The notes: generated from the sequence alone by a model not told the origin. 64,000 nucleotides of DNA from Brachionus manjavacas (GCA_019054805.1 JAHQIY010000012.1:248001-312000), one strand, 5' to 3'. Positions 11,073-22,941 are shown, numbered from the stretch's first letter. Program-made: numbers and translations.

Positions 11073-12480
11073 AGTTATTTGAGTTTTTAAATTTTGATAT
11101 TTTTGTTTTCTGTCCCGAGCTAGGGCTCCTTCAGAATAAGTTAAAAAAAAAATCAAATCAAAATAAAAAATTAAATTAAAGTTAAAAAAATTAGATAAAA
11201 AAAGCAAAATAAAGTAAATAAGCTAAAAAAAATGTAAGTTAAGAAGACATAGATTGTTACATGTGCCATATGTTTACATAGTTCTGGTTTCAGGCAAAAA
11301 GGAGGAAGTAGTAAGGTAGCAATTACTCAATCGAGGTGGGTATTCAATTTATTTCGATTCGAAACCTTCTTTATATTTCCCCACCAGTCTTACAACCAAT
11401 GAAATAGAATGACTCAGTCTTGTTCCAACATATCTCTCACTCAACAAAAAAAGCCGATTCGAGACTGTTAGTAATTTAAGTTTATTAAAAGCCTCATGAT
11501 GCACGATGTTGGAGGGAGTATCATATTTTAATTTAAGGATAGATCTAACTGCTGTATTCTGAATTGCTTGTAGTTTTTTGATATTATTTTCTGAAAATGA
11601 ATTCAAGCAAGAAAAAGAAAAGTCTAAAATTGATCCGACTAAAGATTTATTTAAATTTCCTAATTTGTTTAGAGTAAGACCCCATTTTTTGTTTGACAAT
11701 ATCTCAATAATATTTAACAATTTGTCGCAGCGTTCTCTAATTTCGTCTACTAATGTATTACAATTTAATTTAGAATCAAATTTTATACAAAAAAACTTGA
11801 TTTCTCTTTGGCTCATTATTCTGTTTCCATAAATTTTTAAGTTTAGATTATCACTCTCTTTTTTGTACCTAGACAAGACTACTGAACACGACTTTTCAAC
11901 TGATGTCTTGATTTTCCATTTAATAAGCCATTGTTCTAGTTCGTTGGTGTATTTATTAATCTTATTTTCTAGGTTCCCTTTTTTGTTATAAATGAAGAAT
12001 GTAACTAGATCATCTGCGAAAAGCAGAGAGTATTCGTTATTTGTTTTGTTTCTTTTGAGGATGTCTTTAATGTATATACAAAATAAAAAAAACTAAATAC
12101 TATGAAAATACGCAGTTATTTGATATTCGTCGCTCAAGTGGTCATTCACATTAACCTTAAATTTCCTAGAGTCTAAAACAGATCTAGTCCAGTTAGTCAA
12201 GTAATCAGGTGGATTCATTTTAATCAATTTAGAATGTAAACCTTCATGCCAAACCCCTTTTTTCCATTTGATTAAAAAATCTATCTGAGTAAATTGTGTT
12301 CATTAATTCCATGTGATTCGGTTAAAGAATTAGACAAAAGCCGTTTAAATAATGATTTGAAAGATTTGACGTGTCCGTTTGGATTCAAATCCCAAAGATC
12401 TTGAAAAAAATTATTAGAACCAAAACTCAGTTTTGAGACTCGTTTATAACAACTAGAAATGAAAAAACATAGAGAATTTT
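11073..12480 (-). pseudogene. LINE remnant (RT second half, C-terminus and 3' tail)
   Basis: On the minus strand, RT residues LNPNGHVKSFKSL and MNPPDYLTNWTRS (about 12400-12180) are followed by a damaged stretch where the PQGS motif should be. Then come CIYIKDILKRN, the catalytic LFADDLVTFF (about 12025), and the C-terminal region ending VGKYKEGFESK near 11350. The 3' untranslated tail runs to about 11073. The open frame 11349-11876 is only part of this and its apparent start is internal. From 11481 onward this remnant is the beginning of the tandem unit. Confidence 0.82.
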
Positions 12481-14117
12481 GTTTCTTTCACAGAAATTGC
12501 TTTATCCTTTTTTTTAACTTACTAAATCAAATTACCTTTAAAAGTAAATTTATTAAATATAAAATAAAATCTAATCTTTTTGATAAATATCTGTTTTCTA
12601 TGCTACTTTTTCTTTCTAAAAATAATATTTAACTAAACTTGATAACAATTGAACATCAATTCTTAAGAAAAAATATTTTTCAATTGCATTTTTTTCGCTT
12701 TTATTTTTTTTCTTTTCTGATTAAAAAAAAATTAATAGAAAATTAGATAAAATACCAATATTACACGCGAATCTTTATTTTAAATTCATAATAGAACATG
12801 TCTTTGGAGAAAATTTATTTTGCGATTTAAGAAAAGTATTTTAGATCACATGTTGTTCTTTAAAAAAATAAGTCACCCTCCTATTTTTTCATCCGGGCTT
12901 GGGACCGGCATACGGCATAGTTATGACGGCGTCTTCCCCAAGAAGCACGTGGGACGTTCATCATAAACAGCGCCACTCATCCGAGCACTTAAAGGCTGCG
13001 AACTCGACAACTATTTAGACTAGCTTGGAACCACAAACCAAGCGACATTCTCTTTAAGAGAGAATATCTTAACTTTAGCGCTTCCAAAGTTACGGCTATC
13101 CAAAGAGGGTCAGCTGTAGAACAAGTTCTCGCTCTGCTAAGATTCTATACTGGGTGATGGTCGAAGCCAGCGGCACCCTCATACGACAAGACTAGGACAA
13201 AGACCCGTAGATCTATGTACTCGTAATACAGCTCTTCTTCGGACTCGTAGAAGACCACATTGTGTGGCTGCCACCACCCTCCTCTTTTCTCATCCTGGGC
13301 TTGGGACCGGCTTACGGCAGAGTTATGGCGCAGCTAATTTTTAGTTTTATCGATCAAAGTAGATCTTAGTTTTATAGTTTTATACATCAAAGAAAAAATT
13401 TGTGACATTCTAGTTAGAATGAATTGTTATTATAGACCAGAAAATAAATATTTTTATTATTTAAAAAATTTTCATATATTTTAAATAAAATTAAAGTAAA
13501 AATTTAATTGAGAAAAACCAAAATTAAAAAAAAATAAACTGCAAATATTTTCTTATTTTTTCATACACAATTTTTTTAATTCTTTACTATTAAAAAAGTT
13601 ATTCTCCTTTCAAAATCCCCGATGTGAGTATACTGATCAATTAGCCATCCTACTCAAATAAAAAAACATATTTTAATAAAGTAATAATAAAAAAAAATAA
13701 AACCTATCAATTAAAATGGTTTTTTTTTGTCAGTACAAAATTATTAAATAGTTCTCAACATAAATATATATGTCAGTCGTTTAGCTTTTTTGTCAGAATA
13801 GTCAGTTTTTTATAGTCAGCTATAATAGATTAAATTAGTCACCAGTTTTTTGTTATTTTTGTCATCTTAAAAAATTAAATTTGTTACCCCTAAAAATTCA
13901 AGTCATTAAGCCAAGTTAAAGTCCGGAGTTGTAAATTAATTTTTTTTCAAAAGTCCTATTCAAAGACTTTTATTTATTTATTATTTAAATATAAATTATG
14001 TTAATCTTGACGACTCAAAGTTTCGAGATCCCAAAGTCTATTTTTTCTCCAGTTTAACACAGAGTTGTTTAAAAGTCACAAGTCTCAAGTCAAGTCCAAG
14101 TCAAGACTTTGATTTTT
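12130..14117. repeat. Right arm of the ~2 kb inverted repeat
   Basis: This is the reverse complement of 8771-10757, with a spacer of about 1.37 kb between the arms. It lies wholly inside tandem unit A, and the same sequence recurs in direct orientation in units B and C. The GC-core repeat occupies about 12943-14059. Confidence 0.93.
12885..13335. repeat. GC-rich core flanked by ~60-bp direct repeats
   Basis: A ~60-bp block (CACCCTCCT, GGGCTTGGGACCGGC, then ACGGCA, then AGTTATG) occurs near 12873-12930 and again near 13278-13328, at roughly 80% identity by eye. Between them lies ~350 bp of balanced base composition in otherwise very AT-rich DNA. The arrangement recurs in every copy (1-400, 9560-10020 inverted, 20255-20700, 27605-28065). 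I could not identify it. It could be a relic of a two-unit tandem array or a structured non-coding sequence. Confidence 0.7.
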
Positions 14118-14552
14118 TTTTATTATCTTATTTTTATTTTTTTTTCAGCTTAAAAGTCCAAAATTTTGACTGCCAAGCTGAAAGACCGCCTTCCTAAAGG
14201 TTGGCCGGTTTTTTTGCCGCCCGATTAATTCAGACTGTTTATTTTATTGTAAAAAATCTTCCGTGTAATGAACCGGTTCGTTTTGTCCGTATCCAACACT
14301 AGCAAAAATTGGCTTATGAATTGGAACAAAAGTTGGCCTGAAGCAAATCGACCACAAAAATGGTAAAAACATATTGAACCAGTCCAGGTCATAGATTTTG
14401 TCCAGTTAAAGACATAGCAGCACGGTAAAGGCTAAAATGAGCACAAATGCAAAAAAATCTCAAATTCAGTCTTGACGAACCACCAACAAAGAATTTTTAA
14501 TTTTAAAAAAAGTCGGGACTTGGACTTTTTTAAACACTTTTAAACAACTATG
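14060..14552. mobile_element. hAT-type MITE (unit A) with 8-bp TSD
   Basis: The element is bounded by a 17-bp terminal inverted repeat, CAGAGTTGTTTAAAAGT at the left and its complement at the right with one mismatch. It is flanked by identical 8-bp duplications GTTTAACA (14052-14059 and 14553-14560). An 8-bp duplication and CA-starting termini are typical of hAT elements. No transposase is encoded in its ~490 bp. The interior has an irregular CAAGTC array (about 14074-14106) and several AGTCC/GGACT motifs. Confidence 0.88.
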
Positions 14553-14560
14553 GTTTAACA

Positions 14561-15579
14561 TATTAATCAATAAATGTGAAGTTTTTTAACTATTGCAAGA
14601 AAATTCTGAAATATGGAAAATCTATATTCATTAAAAAAACCATTTGTATAAAATTTTATTTAATTTAAACCCTGATCTAACATATTTGAAAAAACAATAT
14701 AAAGTCCGACTTGGACTAAAATATTGCACTTTAAAACAACTCTGATCTTTTATTTTGTTGTTAATGAGTTAGTATAATTAAATTAATAATCTGGTTTTTA
14801 AAAAAATGCTTCATTTTTTTGAAATTTAAAAGCATAAGTGTTCTTATTCATAAGAGTTTTTTTTCCGTCGCTCAAGTGTTCATTCACATTTACCTTAAAT
14901 GTTCTAGAGTCTTAAATGTTCTAGAGTCGTGTTAAAGATCTGTAATCGGTTTTTAATAAACAATGTTTAATATTTTAAAAGCTTTATTTACGATATTGAA
15001 CGTTCTGAAGTTCTAAGAATGGAATTCTTATTTATACCTATATGCTCGTGTAAAGAACACGAGCTTATAATTAAGTCAAGATGCGAGCAATTAACTTTAC
15101 ATTTTAATTTGTTTTAAAATTGAGTTTTAAAAATCATCTTAAAGTCAAAAAAGAATAAGATTTTAAACAATAAAAAAGAAAAAAGGAAAAATTTTACCAA
15201 ATAAGTATTTTTTTAGATGTTTCTAAATCAATTCCTATTAAATTTATTACCTATTTTAAATTCTATTATGTAAAAAAATTCTTTTTTGAAAAATGAAAAT
15301 ATATAAATTTAAATACTCTTTGATTTAGAGAAAAAATGTTCGTTTTAAATTGATAAACAAATTCTTAAAAAAATAGTTTATAAGTTTATTTTCTTTTAAC
15401 TTTTGTTGTACTAAAACAAATAAGTCAAGATGTGAGCTTAATGCTTAATGTATATGTCAATATTTCGAAGCGTCTAACTTTTGAGATGCCTGACAAGTAT
15501 AATTCTTACTTATCTTTGTGCATCAGTTGACAAGCTGATGAATAAGTGATTATTCAGGGTAATAGATCTAACCATTAAA
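14561..15579. other. AT-rich stretch with a 17-bp tandem duplication
   Basis: No gene is visible. About 14870-14940 is a short diverged relic of the LINE RT segment seen near 12130-12170 (GTCGCTCAAGTG, then TCATTCACATT). Inside it CTTAAATGTTCTAGAGT is directly duplicated (14894-14910 and 14911-14927). A small hairpin (GCTCGTGT / ACACGAGC) lies near 15043-15063. The same stretch recurs in units B (about 21925-22940) and C (about 29289-30305). Confidence 0.6.
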
Positions 15580-16440
15580 AAACATTGGGGGCTTCAACTA
15601 ATTGATTTGGCAGTGAGTTCCAAATGTTAGCGGTTCTGTTGAAAAAAGTTATCTCTATTTTGTAGCCTCGAAATTTCTTTGGGAAATTTGAAGCAGTGAC
15701 CTCTTCCTTGGATTTTGGTGACATTATATAATTGCTTTTACAACGAATTCTATTTCATGCATGAACTTGTATAATTGAATTAGATCACCTCTTTTTCTTT
15801 TTTCCAGCAGATTTGGAATGTTCAAAGCCTTTAATCTTCTTTCATACAATTTGTTTCTAATTGAAGAAACAAATTTCGTAGCTCTGCGTTGAATCCTTTC
15901 AACATTCTCACAGTCCGACTTATATAATGATCTTAATAAATTACAATCAAAACGAGCGAATGATTTCCTGATGCGACCCAACATTTGATTTGCTTTGTTT
16001 GTAGCCTCATTCACTTGAATTTTCCATTTAAGAATTGTATTGAATATAACTCGATTTTAGTGTCAGACCATCAAACTCATCCGCTTTCAATTTAGCAATT
16101 AGTCGTATGTGCGGAACAATATCAAATGCTTTCGTAAAATCTAGTAGAATTACATCAACAGGAATACATTTGTCTAGACTCATTGAGATGAAATCTAGAG
16201 TTTCCAGAATATTAGATATCCATGACATTTTCTTAACAAATCCATGCTGTTTTTAGACATAATATTATAGTTCTTTTTATGCTTACCATAATTTTGCAGG
16301 TAAATGAAGTTTAAGACACAAGACGATAATTTCTAGTCGTTAGTTTATCACCTTTTCTAAATAATTGAGATATATTTGCTGATCTGAATTTTATTTGAAG
16401 CTGACTATTAGATAAAGACTTTCTCAAAATTAAAGTTAAA
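15580..16440 (-). pseudogene. Jockey/CR1-like LINE fragment, internally deleted (unit A)
   Basis: Minus-strand frames 16028-16228 and 15724-16014 encode RT residues around DVILLDFTKAFDIVPH, then jump to the C-terminal region (NEATNKANQMLGRIRKSF, VERIQRRATKFVSS, KRKRGDLIQLYKF). Frame remnants of the usual tail (TANIWNSLPNQLVEAPN) follow near 15590-15630. The segment with PQGS and the catalytic FADD is deleted, so the copy is dead. This is a different LINE family from the one at 11-12.5 kb. Confidence 0.85.
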
Positions 16441-16723
16441 GGCTATGGCGAATTCAAGGGGTGGGGAGCTATGGCGGCGCCATACCAATTCAAAGAAAAA
16501 TTTTAATCAAAAAAAAATTTGTTTATTTTCTTGTCAGAGATTTTTTTCTTTGTATGAAAGTCATCATCTTTTTTAGAAAAAAAAATTCTCTTTCATTTGA
16601 TGCGAAAAATTAGTTTAATTCAATTCATGTATAATGATCCAAAAAAACACATGTTTAAATGATCGCTTGCTTTGAATTAATACAAACTCTTTTGAAATCT
16701 TTTAATTTTAATTTTGTGAAAAA

Positions 16724-17738
16724 ATGTTTAAGAATTTTCTTTTAAAAAAACCGACGTCTAATAACCCGCCCAATCATTCAATTAACTCAATTGAAAAGTT
16801 AATTGAACAAAATCAAATTTCAAATGAACAACAAACTACAAAGAAAGGTTTAATCGACTAATCAACCTAATCACCCTTTAATCGACTTTCAAATCGATAA
16901 AGACAACCGCCGATTTTTACCTATAAGCTATAAAAATTTTACATGGCTGGATTATGATGTAACAAAAGACAAGGCTTTTTGTATTTCATGTAGATTATAT
17001 CCTACATCAATGACAAATAAAGCATTTACAGTCGATGGGTTTGCAAAATAGAAAAACTGTGTTTCTTATTTTTTAACTCATCAAAAATCAGCCGAAAACA
17101 TCACTTCTATTGATAGATGGCATAATAAAAAATCGAATAAACAAAAATGCATAGTTTTAGTGAACATACACTTTTCAAAAAATATTCAAGAAAAAAGAGA
17201 AAATTTAAAAAATAATCAAAATCATCAAGTTATTGGCTAAGCAGGGTCTGGCTTTCCGAGCCCATGATGAGTCAGAGGGGTCAAATAACATTGGTAATTT
17301 TAAAGAATTTGTATTCGAGTAAAGACAATTCTTTATTACAGTTCACGTATTACAGAAGTTCGAAACTGTAATGGTACAGTAAACTCGATTTATAATTTAG
17401 TTGAAGGATCTGCAAAACGTCATCATATTTTCAAAGAATTTCAAAATGAAAATGGTAAAAGTAATTTGACAATTAAAAACTATGATACTCGTTGGTCATC
17501 GAGAGACAAAGCATTTAAATCAAAAAGAGATAATTTACCAATTATATTTGAAGCTTTAAAAGTATTTTTTTGTTAAACGTTGAGATTTAAAATTTAAAGT
17601 TCAAAAATTAAGGAGATAGATGAAAATGATCGTAATCAAACCGGTTGTACGGCTAATTCACTTCTAAAATCAATAAGAACATTTGTTTTTGAATGCCCAG
17701 ATACGGTACCCTGTCCAAACATTGGCCAGTTTGTTTAA
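16724..17738 (+). pseudogene. Decayed hAT-family transposase, ZMYM1-like (unit A)
   Basis: The plus strand starts with an in-frame Met leader (MFKNFLLKKPTSNN). After a frameshift it reads a TTF/MYM-type zinc-finger region: NFTWLDYDVTKDKAFCISC, then a premature stop after DGFAK, then CVSYFLTHQKSAENITSIDR. Further frames give LAKQGLAFRAHDESEG and TVNSIYNLVEGSAKRHHIF, then LTIKNYDTRWSSRDKAFKS. This series is typical of the hAT-like transposases related to animal zinc finger MYM-type protein 1. At least four frameshifts or stops make it inactive. A GC-rich palindromic stretch at about 16455-16490 may be the element's 5' terminus; I found no matching 3' terminus. Confidence 0.8.
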
Positions 17739-18360
17739 AGCAAAAAATTTTCAATTTACTCAGGTTCTTTATAAAATTAAAATAAACTATAAAAAATTTA
17801 AAAAATCACTTTTGTTTATTCAGAGATTTTTGAGCAATTTTTAACCCTTTGTTCTGTAGGTAAGCTGTCAAAAATTTTCATCTTCGAACGATTTAATATG
17901 TAATATTTCAAAAATTTTAAAATAAATTTTTAAAAAATCAAGTTTAATTAAAATTTGAATTATAAATAGTTGCTTGAACAATATCTCAAGTAAAGTACAA
18001 TTGATATTAAATAAAAAATTAAATGACATTTAAATTTTAAAATCTTAAAAAAATTATATGCTTAGGTATATCAACAAATTTTTTATTTACAATCTGATTT
18101 AAAGTTTAACATGAAAATATCAGATTTAGTTAATTTCTCTTAGGTTGAAAGTAATTTATCTAGAATCAAAATTAATCTAAAAAAATATGCAAAAAGTTTA
18201 TTTGAAGTTTTAATAAATAGGATTAACTTTTTTATGAATTGAATACTAGTTCATTCTAAAATTAAAATTTGTGTTTTTTTTGTAATATTAAATTTTTTAA
18301 ATGTTTTATAATTGGCTTTTTTTATAAATAGAAGTTAATTTTTTTATTTAAACAAAAATG

Positions 18361-18850
18361 AATTCACGACAGCAATTAGATCAGCCAGAGGTCAGAATAA
18401 AAAGACCTGTCTACAATTATGCCAAGTTTAAAGAAAGATATCAAACAAATTCATTCATAGGATTCAGGATTTTACTCACAATCCGTGATTTGTTTGTCAA
18501 AAAGTTGTTCACCTGGAAAAGATTGTTTGATTCATAATATTCTCAATCGATTTCCTTTTCTAGTCTGGCTAAGAGAATACAACTTAAAGGAAACATTTTT
18601 AGCCGATCTTTTTCGCAGGTTTAACTGTTGGAATCATGCAAATACCCCAGGGTATGGGCTACGCCTTTCTTGCCACTCTTCCTCCCATCTACGGTTTATA
18701 CACTTCATTCTTTCCAGCTCTAATATACTTTTTTCTCGGCACTTCAAAGCAAATATCTATAGGTACTTTTGCTATTCCTTCACTGATGACCGGCTCTATG
18801 ATCATCAGGCTCGAAGATAAATTTGCTCCACCGGAAGGATTTAATAAATC
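18361..18850 (+). pseudogene. Truncated SLC26 exon 1 with two frameshifts (unit A)
   Basis: This matches the first 490 bp of the intact SLC26 coding exon at 33088. It has one extra A in the run at 18499-18503 and one extra T in the run at 18609-18613 compared with units B and C. Each shifts the frame, so the Met frame fails shortly after codon 46. At 18851 it is fused to antisense LINE sequence and the rest of the gene is missing. Because both differences are single bases in homopolymers, they may be read errors, not mutations. Confidence 0.9.
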
Positions 18851-19800
18851 TTTATTAAAAGCTTCATGATGCACGATGTTGGAGGGAGTATCATATTTTA
18901 ATTTAAGGATAGATCTAACTGCTGTATTCTGAATTGCTTGTAGTTTTTTGATATTATTTTCTGAAAATGAATTCAAGCAAGAAAAAGAAAAGTCTAAAAT
19001 TGATCCGACTAAAGATTTATATAGATTTCCTAGTGTGTTCTGATTAAGACCCCATTTTTTGTTTGACAATATCTCAATAATATTTAACAATTTGTCGCAG
19101 CGTTCTTTAATTTCGTCTACTAATGTATTACAATTTAATTTAGAATCAAATTTTATACAAAAAACTTGATTTCTCTTTGGCTCATTATTCTGTTTCCATA
19201 AATTTTTAAGTTTAGATTATCACTCTCTTTTTTGTACCTAGACAAGACTACTGAATACGACTTTTCAACTGAAGTCTTGATTTTCCATTTAATAAGCCAT
19301 TGTTCTAGTTCGTTGGTGTATTTATTAATCTTATTTTCTAGGTTCCCTTTTTTGTTATAAATGAAGAATGTAACTAGATCATCTGCGAAAAGCAGAGAGT
19401 ATTCGTTATTTGTTTTGTTTCTTTTGAGGATGTCTTTAATGTATATACAAAATAAAAAAAAACTAAATACTATGAAAATACGCAGTTATTTGATATTCGT
19501 CGCTCAAGTGGTCATTCACATTAACCTTAAATTTCCTAGAGTCTAAAACAGATCTAGTCCAGTTAGTCAAGTAATCAGGTGGATTCATTTTAATCAATTT
19601 AGAATGTAAACCTTCATGCCAAACCCCTTTTTTTCCATTTGATTAAAAAATCTATCTGAGTAAATTGTGTTCATTAATTCCATGTGATTCGGTTAAAGAA
19701 TTAGACAAAAGCCGTTTAAATAATGATTTGAAAGATTTGACGTGTTCGTTTGGATTCAAATCCCAAAGATCTTGAAAAAAATTATTAGAACCAAAACTCA
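18851..19800 (-). pseudogene. LINE RT second half (unit B start)
   Basis: Same LINE segment as 11481-12430, without the 3' tail, which is lost at the duplication junction. The minus frame 18689-19090 continues artefactually into antisense SLC26 sequence. Its LINE part has QNTLGNLYKSLVGS where unit A has LNKLGNLNKSLVGS. Confidence 0.82.
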
Positions 19801-21428
19801 GTTTTGAGACTCGTTTATAACAACTAGAAATGAAAAAACATAGAGAATTTTGTTTCTTTCACAGAAATTGCTTTATCCTTTTTTTTAACTTACTAAATCA
19901 AATTACCTTTAAAAGTAAATTTATTAAATATAAAATAAAATCTAATCTTTTTGATAAATATCTGTTTTCTATGCTACTTTTTCTTTCTAAAAATAATATT
20001 TAACTAAACTTGATAACAATTGAACATCAATTCTTAAGAAAAAATATTTTTCAATTGCATTTTTTTCGCTTTTATTTTTTTTCTTTTCTGATTAAAAAAA
20101 TTAATAGAAAATTAGATAAAATACCAATATTACACGCGAATCTTTATTTTAAATTCATAATAGAACATGTCTTTGGAGAAAATTTATTTTGCGATTTAAG
20201 AAAAGTATTTTAGATCACATGTTGTTCTTTAAAAAAATAAGTCACCCTCCTATTTTTTCATCCGGGCTTGGGACCGGCATACGGCATAGTTATGACGGCG
20301 TCTTCCCCTAAGAAGCACGTGGGACGTTCATCATAAACAGCGCCACTCATCCGAGCACTTAAAGGCTGCGAACTCGACAACTATTTAGACTAGCTTGGAA
20401 CCACAAACCAAGCGACATTCTCTTTAAGAGAGAATATCTTAACTTTAGCGCTTCCAAAGTTACGGCTATCCAAAGAGGGTCAGCTGTAGAACAAGTTCTC
20501 GCTCTGCTAAGATTCTATACTGGGTGATGGTCGAAGCCAGCGGCACCCTCATACGACAAGACTAGGACAAAGACCCGTAGATCTATGTACTCGTAATACA
20601 GCTCTTCTTCGGACTCGTAGAAGACCACATTGTGTGGCTGCCACCACCCTCCTCTTTTCTCATCCTGGGCTTGGGACCGGCTTACGGCAGAGTTATGGCG
20701 CAGCTAATTCTTAGTTTTATCGATCAAAGTAGATCTTAGTTTTATAGTTTTATACATCAAAGAAAAAATTTGTGACATTCTAGTTAGAATGAATTGTTAT
20801 TATAGACCAGAAAATAAATATTTTTATTATTTAAAAAATTTTCATATATTTTAAATAAAATTAAAGTAAAAATTTAATTGAGAAAAACCAAAATTAAAAA
20901 AATAAACTGCAAATATTTTCTTATTTTTTCATACACAATTTTTTTAATTCTTTACTATTAAAAAAGTTATTCTCCTTTCAAAATCCCCGATGTGAGTATA
21001 CTGATCAATTAGCCATCCTACTCAAATAAAAAAACATATTTTAATAAAGTAATAATAAAAAAAAATAAAACCTATCAATTAAAATGGTTTTTTTTGTCAG
21101 TACAAAATTATTAAATAGTTCTCAACATAAATATATATGTCAGTCGTTTAGCTTTTTTGTCAGAATAGTCAGTTTTTTATAGTCAGCTATAATAGATTAA
21201 ATTAGTCACCAGTTTTTTGTTATTTTTGTCATCTTAAAAAAATTAAATTTGTTACCCCCTAAAAATTCAAGTCATTAAGCCAAGTTAAAGTCCGGAGTTG
21301 TAAATTAATTTTTTTTCAAAAGTCCTATTCAAAGACTTTTATTTATTTATTATTTAAATATAAATTATGTTAATCTTGACGACTCAAAGTTTCGAGATCC
21401 CAAAGTCTATTTTTTCTCCAGTTTAACA

Positions 21429-21916
21429 CAGAGTTGTTTAAAAGTCACAAGTCTCAAGTCAAGTCCAAGTCAAGACTTTGATTTTTTTATTATCTTATTT
21501 TTTTTTCAGCTTAAAAGTCCAAAATTTTGACTGCCAAGCTGAAAGACCGCCTTCCTAAAGGTTGGCCGGTTTTTTTGCCGCCCGATTAATTCAGACTGTT
21601 TATTTTATTGTAAAAAATCTTCCGTGTAATGAACCGGTTTGTTTTGTCCGTATCCAACACTAGCAAAAATTGGCTTATGAATTGGAACAAAAGTTGGCCT
21701 GAAGCAAATCGACCACAAAAATGGTAAAAACATATTGAACCAGTCCAGGTCATAGATTTTGTCCAGTTAAAGACATAGCAGCACGGTAAAGGCTAAAATG
21801 AGCACAAATGCAAAAAAATCTCAAATTCAGTCTTGACGAACCACCAACAAAGAATTTTTAATTTTAAAAAAAAAGTCGGGACTTGGACTTTTTTTAAACA
21901 CTTTTAAACAACTATG
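21429..21916. mobile_element. hAT-type MITE (unit B)
   Basis: This is a copy of the unit A element with the same terminal repeats and the same GTTTAACA duplication at both sides (21421-21428 and 21917-21924). It was duplicated with the unit, not inserted independently. Confidence 0.88.
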
Positions 21917-22941
21917 GTTTAACATATTAATCAATAAATGTGAAGTTTTTTAACTATTGCAAGAAAATTCTGAAATATGGAAAATCTATATTCATTAAAA
22001 AAACCATTTGTATAAAATTTTATTTAATTTAAACCCTGATCTAACATATTTGAAAAAACAATATAAAGTCCGACTTGGACTAAAATATTGCACTTTAAAA
22101 CAACTCTGATCTTTTATTTTGTTGTTAATGAGTTAGTATAATTAAATTAATAATCTGGTTTTTAAAAAAATGCTTCATTTTTTGAAATTTAAAAGCATAA
22201 GTGTTCTTATTCATAAGAGTTTTTTTCCGTCGCTCAAGTGTTCATTCACATTTACCTTAAATGTTCTAGAGTCTTAAATGTTCTAGAGTCGTGTTAAAGA
22301 TCTGTAATCGGTTTTTAATAAACAATGTTTAATATTTTAAAAGCTTTATTTACGATATTGAACGTTCTGAAGTTCTAAGAATGGAATTCTTATTTATACC
22401 TATATGCTCGTGTAAAGAACACGAGCTTATAATTAAGTCAAGATGCGAGCAATTAACTTTACATTTTAATTTGTTTTAAAATTGAGTTTTAAAAATCATC
22501 TTAAAGTCAAAAAAGAATAAGATTTTAAACAATAAAAAAGAAAAAAGGAAAAATTTTACCAAATAAGTATTTTTTTAGATGTTTCTAAATCAATTCCTAT
22601 TAAATTTATTACCTATTTTAAATTCTATTATGTAAAAAAATTCTTTTTTGAAAAATGAAAATATATAAATTTAAATACTCTTTGATTTAGAGAAAAAATG
22701 TTCGTTTTAAATTGATAAACAAATTCTTAAAAAAATAGTTTATAAGTTTATTTTCTTTTAACTTTTGTTGTACTAAAACAAATAAGTCAAGATGTGAGCT
22801 TAATGCTTAATGTATATGTCAATATTTCGAAGCGTCTAACTTTTGAGATGCCTGACAAGTATAATTCTTACTTATCTTTGTGCATCAGTTGACAAGCTGA
22901 TGAATAAGTGATTATTCAGGGTAATAGATCTAACCATTAAA

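Larger units (their letters stand above)
11481..18850. repeat. Tandem unit A (7370 bp)
   Basis: This is the first of three direct head-to-tail copies of a ~7.36 kb segment. Order: LINE 3' half (minus), ~0.8 kb segment shared with the inverted repeat, GC-core repeat, hAT MITE, AT-rich stretch, LINE fragment (minus), hAT transposase remnant (plus), then SLC26 upstream region and partial exon 1. Its left boundary is set by where the junction sequence of the later copies (TTTATTAAAAGC) starts to match. Unit A differs from B and C by a cluster of substitutions near 11660-11690 and by two extra bases in the SLC26 exon. Confidence 0.92.

Noticed and set aside
10976..11179. 67-codon plus-strand frame
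   Set aside because: It spans AT-rich spacer and the antisense of a LINE 3' tail; composition-driven.
18689..19090. 133-codon minus-strand frame (and its copy at 26047-26448)
   Set aside because: It crosses the duplication junction: LINE residues run into antisense SLC26 sequence. It is not a gene, though the chimera is reported as a finding.
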